The translations under genes and the position numbers were made by a program. A stretch of DNA of 44,477 nucleotides from Mycobacterium sp. (lineage in GTDB: Bacteria > Actinomycetota > Actinomycetes > Mycobacteriales > Mycobacteriaceae): contig RXJD01000026.1 in NCBI GenBank assembly GCA_003987775.1, forward strand, positions 1-44,477. The letters run 5' to 3'. Below the pieces are notes generated by a model. It saw only the letters and a list, made by a program, of their open reading frames with translations, was not told the DNA's origin and ran no database searches. Of this stretch, positions 42,301 through 44,477 are shown piece by piece (within the stretch, counting starts at the first letter, position 1; each line of letters begins with the position of its first letter).

Positions 42301-44477
42301 ATGCCGTTGGCACCGTTGGAGCCGCTACCGCCGGCGCCGCCCTTGCCGCCGTTGCCGTTGCTGCCGCCGCTACCGCCCTGGCCGCCTGCGCCGCCGGCCA
42401 GGCCGTCGCCGTTGGCGTCGGTGGCGTTGGGCGCCCAGGTGTAGCCGACGCCGCCGTCACCGCCGTTGCCGGACGGACCGGTGAAGGCGGCACCCGCGGT
42501 CCCGTTCGCGCCGCTCGGGTCGCCGCCGCCGTCCAGGCCGCCGGTTCCGCCGCCGCCCGCGGTCCCGACCTTGCCGCCGTTGCCGCCGTTGCCGCCGGCA
42601 GTGCTGCCGGCGATGCCGGCCGCGCCGTTGCCGCCGCTGCCCGACGCGCCCGCGGCACCGCCGTTGCCGGCGTTGCCGCCGTTGCCGACCGTGCCGGCGG
42701 TGCCGTACAGGCCGGCCTTGCCGCCGGCGCCGCCGGTGCCACCGTTGCCGCCCACACCACCGTTGCCGCCGTTGCCGCCGTTCTGGCCGCCGCCCTTGCC
42801 GTTGCCGTACTCGTCGAGGCCGGAGACGCCGTTGGCGCCGTCGTGACCAGTGCCGCCGGTGCCGCCGTTGGCTCCGGTCCCGCCGTTGCCGCCGGCGCCA
42901 CCGTCACCGAGATTGGTGCCGGCGTCGCCACCGGCGCCGCCCTTGCCGCCGGCGCCGCCGGCCTGGCCCGTGCCGCCGTTTTCACCCGGGCTGACGCCGT
43001 CCTTGCCGACCGCGCCCGCCACGCCGTTACCGCCGTCGCCGCCGGCGCCGCCGCTGCCGTAGTTGCCGCCCTTGCCGCCGGCACCGCCGTCGCCGCCGTT
43101 GGCTCCGGCAGCCGTCGAGGTGAATCCGGCGCCGCCGGCGCCGCCGTTGCCGACCGGTGTCAGCGGCGTCGCGCCGTCGATCCCGTACTTGCCGGTGCCG
43201 ATGCCGTTGCCGTTGCTGCCGCCGGTTCCGCCGGCGCCCACGGTGCCCACGTTGCCGCCGTTACCGCCGGCGCCACCGTTCGGGTTGGTCGCGGTGCCCG
43301 CGGCGCCGATGCCGCCGTTGCCCGGCGTTCCGGCATTACCGCCGTTGCCGGCGTTGCCACCGGCGCCGGAGGCGCCGGCGCTGCCCTTCGTCGAGGTGCC
43401 GCCGACCCCGCCGTTGCCGCCGTTGCCGCCGCTGGCGCCGTTGCCGCCGTTGCCGCCCGCGCCGCCGGCGCCGTTGTTGACGCCGGCCACACCGGCTGCG
43501 CCGTCCTGACCCGTCCCGCCGTTGCCACCGTTGCCACCGCTGCCGCCGGCCCCGCCGGCGCCGCCGTTGCCGAAGTTCACCCCGGCCTTGCCGCCGCGGC
43601 CACCGTCGCCGCCGGATCCACCGGCCTGCGCGTTGCCGCCGCTGTCGCCCGCCTTCACCCCGGCGCTGCCGTCGTTGCCGGCCACGCCGTTGCCGCCGGC
43701 CCCGCCGTTGCCGCCGTTCCCGTAGTTGCCGCCGTCACCGCCGGCCCCGCCGTTGCCGCCGCTGGCTCCGGCAGCCTGCGGGTTGAACCCGCTGCCGCCG
43801 TTGCCACCATTGCCGACCGGACCGGTGACGTTGGTGCCGTTGGCGCCGCTGGCCGCGGTGCCACCGCCGCCGTTGGTGCCACCGGCACCGCCCTTGCCGA
43901 CGGCACCGGCGTTGCCGCCGTTGCCGCCCGCGCCGCCGTTCGGGTTGGTGCTGGTGCCGGCTGCACCGTTGCCGCCGCTGCCGGGTGTGCCGGCGTTGCC
44001 GCCCTTGCCGCCGATGCCGCCGTTGCCGTTGGTGCCTGCGGTTGCCCCGGCTCCGCCGGCCGCTCCGCCCTTACCGCCGGCTCCACCGGCTCCACCGGTG
44101 CCACCGGCGCCGCCGTCGCCACCGGCCTGGCCGCCGCCGATGCCGTTGTTGTAGTTGTTCTGGTCGCTGACGCCGTTGGCCCCGGTGATACCGGTGCCGC
44201 CGGCTCCGGCCGCGCCACCGGCGCCACCGTTGCTCGCGTTGCCGCCATTGGCGTTGGTGCCCGCGGTGCCCGCGGTGCCGCCGTTGGTGGCACCGGCCGC
44301 TCCGCCGGTGCCACCGGCGCCACCGTTGCCGCCCTTACCGCCGGCGCCACCGTCGCCGCCGGCATAGCCGGCGCCGTTGTTGAAGCCCGAGGTGCCGTTG
44401 GCGCCCGCCGCGCCGGTGCCGCCGTTGCCGGCGGTGCCCGCGTTGCCGCCCTTGCCGGCGTTGCCGCCGCTGCCCGC
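36360..44477 (-). CDS. Giant PGRS-type glycine/asparagine-rich protein (partial, 5' end outside window)
   Basis: The minus-strand frame is open from the window edge to TGA at 36360-36362: at least 2705 residues made almost wholly of GGX/GGNGG repeats rich in Gly, Asn, Ala and Thr. This is the PGRS composition of PE_PGRS proteins, which are surface-exposed or secreted by ESX-5 and may form glycine-rich helical sheets. No PE domain or true N-terminus is in the window; the GTG at 43685 is internal. A higher-order repeat of about 580-700 bp is present. The C-terminus ends SPGKSGNNGNNGKAGN without a separate domain. The length exceeds typical PE_PGRS proteins. Function is unknown. Confidence 0.9.
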   Translation of the reverse strand, partial: AGSGGNAGKGGNAGTAGNGGTGAAGANGTSGFNNGAGYAGGDGGAGGKGGNGGAGGTGGAAGATNGGTAGTAGTNANGGNASNGGAGGAAGAGGTGITGANGVSDQNNYNNGIGGGQAGGDGGAGGTGGAGGAGGKGGAAGGAGATAGTNGNGGIGGKGGNAGTPGSGGNGAAGTSTNPNGGAGGNGGNAGAVGKGGAGGTNGGGGTAASGANGTNVTGPVGNGGNGGSGFNPQAAGASGGNGGAGGDGGNYGNGGNGGAGGNGVAGNDGSAGVKAGDSGGNAQAGGSGGDGGRGGKAGVNFGNGGAGGAGGSGGNGGNGGTGQDGAAGVAGVNNGAGGAGGNGGNGASGGNGGNGGVGGTSTKGSAGASGAGGNAGNGGNAGTPGNGGIGAAGTATNPNGGAGGNGGNVGTVGAGGTGGSNGNGIGTGKYGIDGATPLTPVGNGGAGGAGFTSTAAGANGGDGGAGGKGGNYGSGGAGGDGGNGVAGAVGKDGVSPGENGGTGQAGGAGGKGGAGGDAGTNLGDGGAGGNGGTGANGGTGGTGHDGANGVSGLDEYGNGKGGGQNGGNGGNGGVGGNGGTGGAGGKAGLYGTAGTVGNGGNAGNGGAAGASGSGGNGAAGIAGSTAGGNGGNGGKVGTAGGGGTGGLDGGGDPSGANGTAGAAFTGPSGNGGDGGVGYTWAPNATDANGDGLAGGAGGQGGSGGSNGNGGKGGAGGSGSNGANGINGSNTGDSGTNGGKGGAGGAGGAGGAGGNTIGNGGDGGVGGNAGSGGNGGNGVDGHDGVANSNKYGTGIGGGQNGGNGGTGGLGGDGGTGGKGGTSGPNGVAGAGAAGGNAGNGGNGGLQGNGGNGAAGTAANPDGGAGGKGGNPGTGVSGGTGGAGGANGSGSGSGAKGANGSGGSTPTGVGGNGGNGGDGYNATTPGANGGKGGAGGDGGLYGDGGTGGNGGNGAAGKAGANGTIDDPNGANGQTGGSGGAGGDGGNSGTLNGKGGAGGNAGKGAAGGAGGNGLNTNVGEGGNAGNGGDGGLGAAGGKGGNGYLGGGKGGDGSDPGAGGSAGTPGTGPGGSGSNGKAGTTPTSPTGNGGNGGNAFGVPGAGQTGYAGGDGGNAGAYGNGGNGGDGFTGGTGVTGTTGPTGGTGGVGGTGGDGGAAGKGGNGGTIAGNSGNGGKGGDGGAGGVGGKGGAGDPNFVINGGNGGNAGNGGTGGKGAAGGNAGTVTNGTVGNGGNAGNGGVGGVSGIGGTGAAGTAAHPTGGNGGNGANPGSGGTGGTGGTGLNPGGNGSTGATPTTIAGNGGTGGAGWNSTDPTKAGGDGGAGGNAGQYGTGGTGGKGGSGAKGITGTDGNAPGVDGGNGGNASAGGNGGKGGLGGTIGGDGGAGGAAGDGGDGGTGGNGGNGINGGNGGKGGGGGNGGAGGKGGEGGQPSAPGYKAGNGGAGGNGGNTGVGGNGGDGGNGTYANPNGGKGGDGGTIGTGGALGKGGTGFTNGADGKAGSVPAGTAGNGGKGGTGFSYNPLTDPGKNGGNGGAGGNGGTIGNGGQGGAGGNGTAGKAGVNGVLPGSSGTSGQAGGSGGSGGAGGNSGTLAGNAGSGGAAGNGAAGGRGGNGVNGRSGLPGVNSGAGQAGGNGGDGGNGGAGGNGGTAGALLNGSGLAGTDGTGGNGANGGRAGTPGNGGTGAAGTVGNPNGGNGGNGGNAGKAGTGGSGGTGSTPGTSGTNGASVTGPAGNGGQGGAGYNPLTRGASGGNGGNGGDGGNIGNGGNGGAGGNGVDSILNGANGTKSGDSGGNGRAGGSGGAGGAGGKGGSISGNGGQGGAGGNGGNGTAGGNGVSGGNGVADVDQYGTGIGSAQNGGNGGVGGAGGNGGNGGVGGKAQGVGTDGSDGTGGNGGNGGKAGTPGDGGKGADGTVTNPNGGNGGNGGNETAGKGGTGGTSNTKAGTAGTDGGTVGGATGNGGAGGNGYSQTVANPGTAGGNGGAGGSGGNHGNGGAGGNGGNGSAGTAGTAGVGAGASGTDGTAGGAGGSGGAGGNGGTDFGNGGKGGNGGIGAAGGNGGDGVAGSAGVAGVNNGAGQNGGNGGTGGAGGNGGSAGLGGKALGTGTNGTDGNGGNGGNGGKAGTPGDGGKGADGTAANPNGGKGGDGGAAIVGKGGTGGSNSGGSGTTGSNGSDGAGFVSPVGNGGNGGNGFTQTSTAGANGGSGGAGGNGGTYGNGGTGGNGGNGFAGSNGGSNVNGQAGGSGGAAGAGGNGGTISGNGGAGGIGGNGANGGTGGNGTNGTTGVQGVNNGAGTNGTNGATGGAGGNGGAGGMGGTALGTGTNGAIGAGGNGGNGGNGGTAGAGGNGAAGTFANPDGGRGGDGGNAGAGGAAGKGGLNGNGSGAGTNGTAGTTPNTQTGNGGNGGAGFSYNAATDPGKAGGNGGAGGNAGQYGTGGNGGNGGNGTAGTAGTAGVNPGDDGTIGQAGGAGGQGGAGGLGGTVAGNGGTGGNGGTGGNGGAGGNGAAGDPTFGVNNGAGGKGANGGAGGAGGSAGAGGNALGTGNGGAGGNGAAGGTGGAPGTGGNGAAGDAGNPDGGNGGNSGTGGKGGSGGAGGDGGKGGAISGNGGKGGNAGSGGAGGNAGLGQTGGLGGNGGGANGNGGNGGKGPDGGDGGDAGTVGNGGAAGGGGSAGGNGNGGSGGNGGNAGNGGNGGVGVGAGSPGKSGNNGNNGKAGN
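36786..43946. repeat. Higher-order PGRS superrepeat (about 12 units)
   Basis: A landmark encoding NPNGG, NPDGG or a diverged form (plus-strand GGGGTT or similar) recurs near 36786, 37440, 38088, 38751, 39426, 40095, 40720, 41319, 41898, 42598, 43281 and 43941. Spacings run from about 580 to 700 bases and all fall in the same frame. Each unit also has one aromatic signature (for example GAGFSYN, GNGFTQT, GAGYNPL). Many have a Tyr/Asn-containing one (for example DQYGTGIG, GVNNGAG). The landmarks near 41319 and 42598 are degenerate. Confidence 0.7.

Noticed and set aside
36364-44367. Long plus-strand frames of Pro/Leu-rich or Arg/Cys-rich protein across the PGRS region
   Set aside because: They are the complement of the GGX codons. 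GCC/GTT periodicity keeps several frames open at once, and there are no start signals or domains.
36360-44477. Possible CRISPR or satellite array suggested by regular short repeats
   Set aside because: There are no constant repeats with unique spacers; the periodicity is codon-level GGX coding sequence in one open frame.

Overview
This is a high-GC chromosomal segment of a mycobacterium, most likely a slow-growing non-tuberculous species. Three things point there: Mycobacterium-specific families (MmpL3, MmpL11, the Rv0203-type hemophore, Zmp1, PPE proteins, a giant PGRS protein); a gene order that follows the M. tuberculosis Rv0189c-Rv0216 block almost gene for gene; and leaderless TANNNT promoters. 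H37Rv comparisons are from memory of that genome, not from a search.

Layout. 1-146: 3' end of a probable IS30-type transposase and a 20-bp tandem repeat. 147-4727: ilvD, divergent from the copper repressor ricR across a RicR operator, then an MFS exporter and an L,D-transpeptidase. 4728-7745: a TetR repressor with its own operator, overlapping a molybdopterin oxidoreductase, flanked by copies of a short dispersed inverted element. 7746-11605: zmp1 (minus), omamA-omamB (plus) and a small HTH-like gene coupled to mmpL11. 11602-21105: the MmpL11/MmpL3 and heme-uptake region, carrying mmpL11, the hemophore, a UPF0104-type membrane protein, an AI-2E-type permease, an extra secreted ricin-type beta-trefoil protein and mmpL3. 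21164-25244: a NYN-domain protein and trmB on minus, then a tandem pair of G-domain-like proteins on plus. 25390-27219: GTP-dependent PEP carboxykinase.

27241-31091 is the main accessory block. It holds two tandem PPE-like genes with duplicated upstream boxes and no PE partner. They are followed by a cation antiporter of the Na+/Ca2+ exchanger superfamily, preceded by a clear yybP-ykoY (Mn2+) riboswitch with a recognisable promoter and a possible Shine-Dalgarno-sequestering switch. Where M. tuberculosis has Rv0212c-Rv0213c, this window has these genes instead.

31108-36345 is a fatty-acid/acyl-CoA cluster: acyl-CoA synthetase (fadD4, leaderless), a translationally coupled crotonase-like protein with a long N-terminal extension, a small CD225/dispanin membrane protein, fadE3 and a double-hotdog MaoC-like protein. 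36360 to the window end is a PGRS gene on the minus strand, still open at the edge. At least 2705 residues are visible, with a higher-order repeat of about 580-700 bp above the GGX level and no PE domain inside the window.

Gene packing is tight: several convergent pairs share or abut stop codons, and several same-strand pairs overlap as ATGA or GTGA. The only stretch over 300 bases without a gene (29528-29870) is largely accounted for by the promoter, riboswitch and expression platform. No tRNA, rRNA or CRISPR array was recognised.
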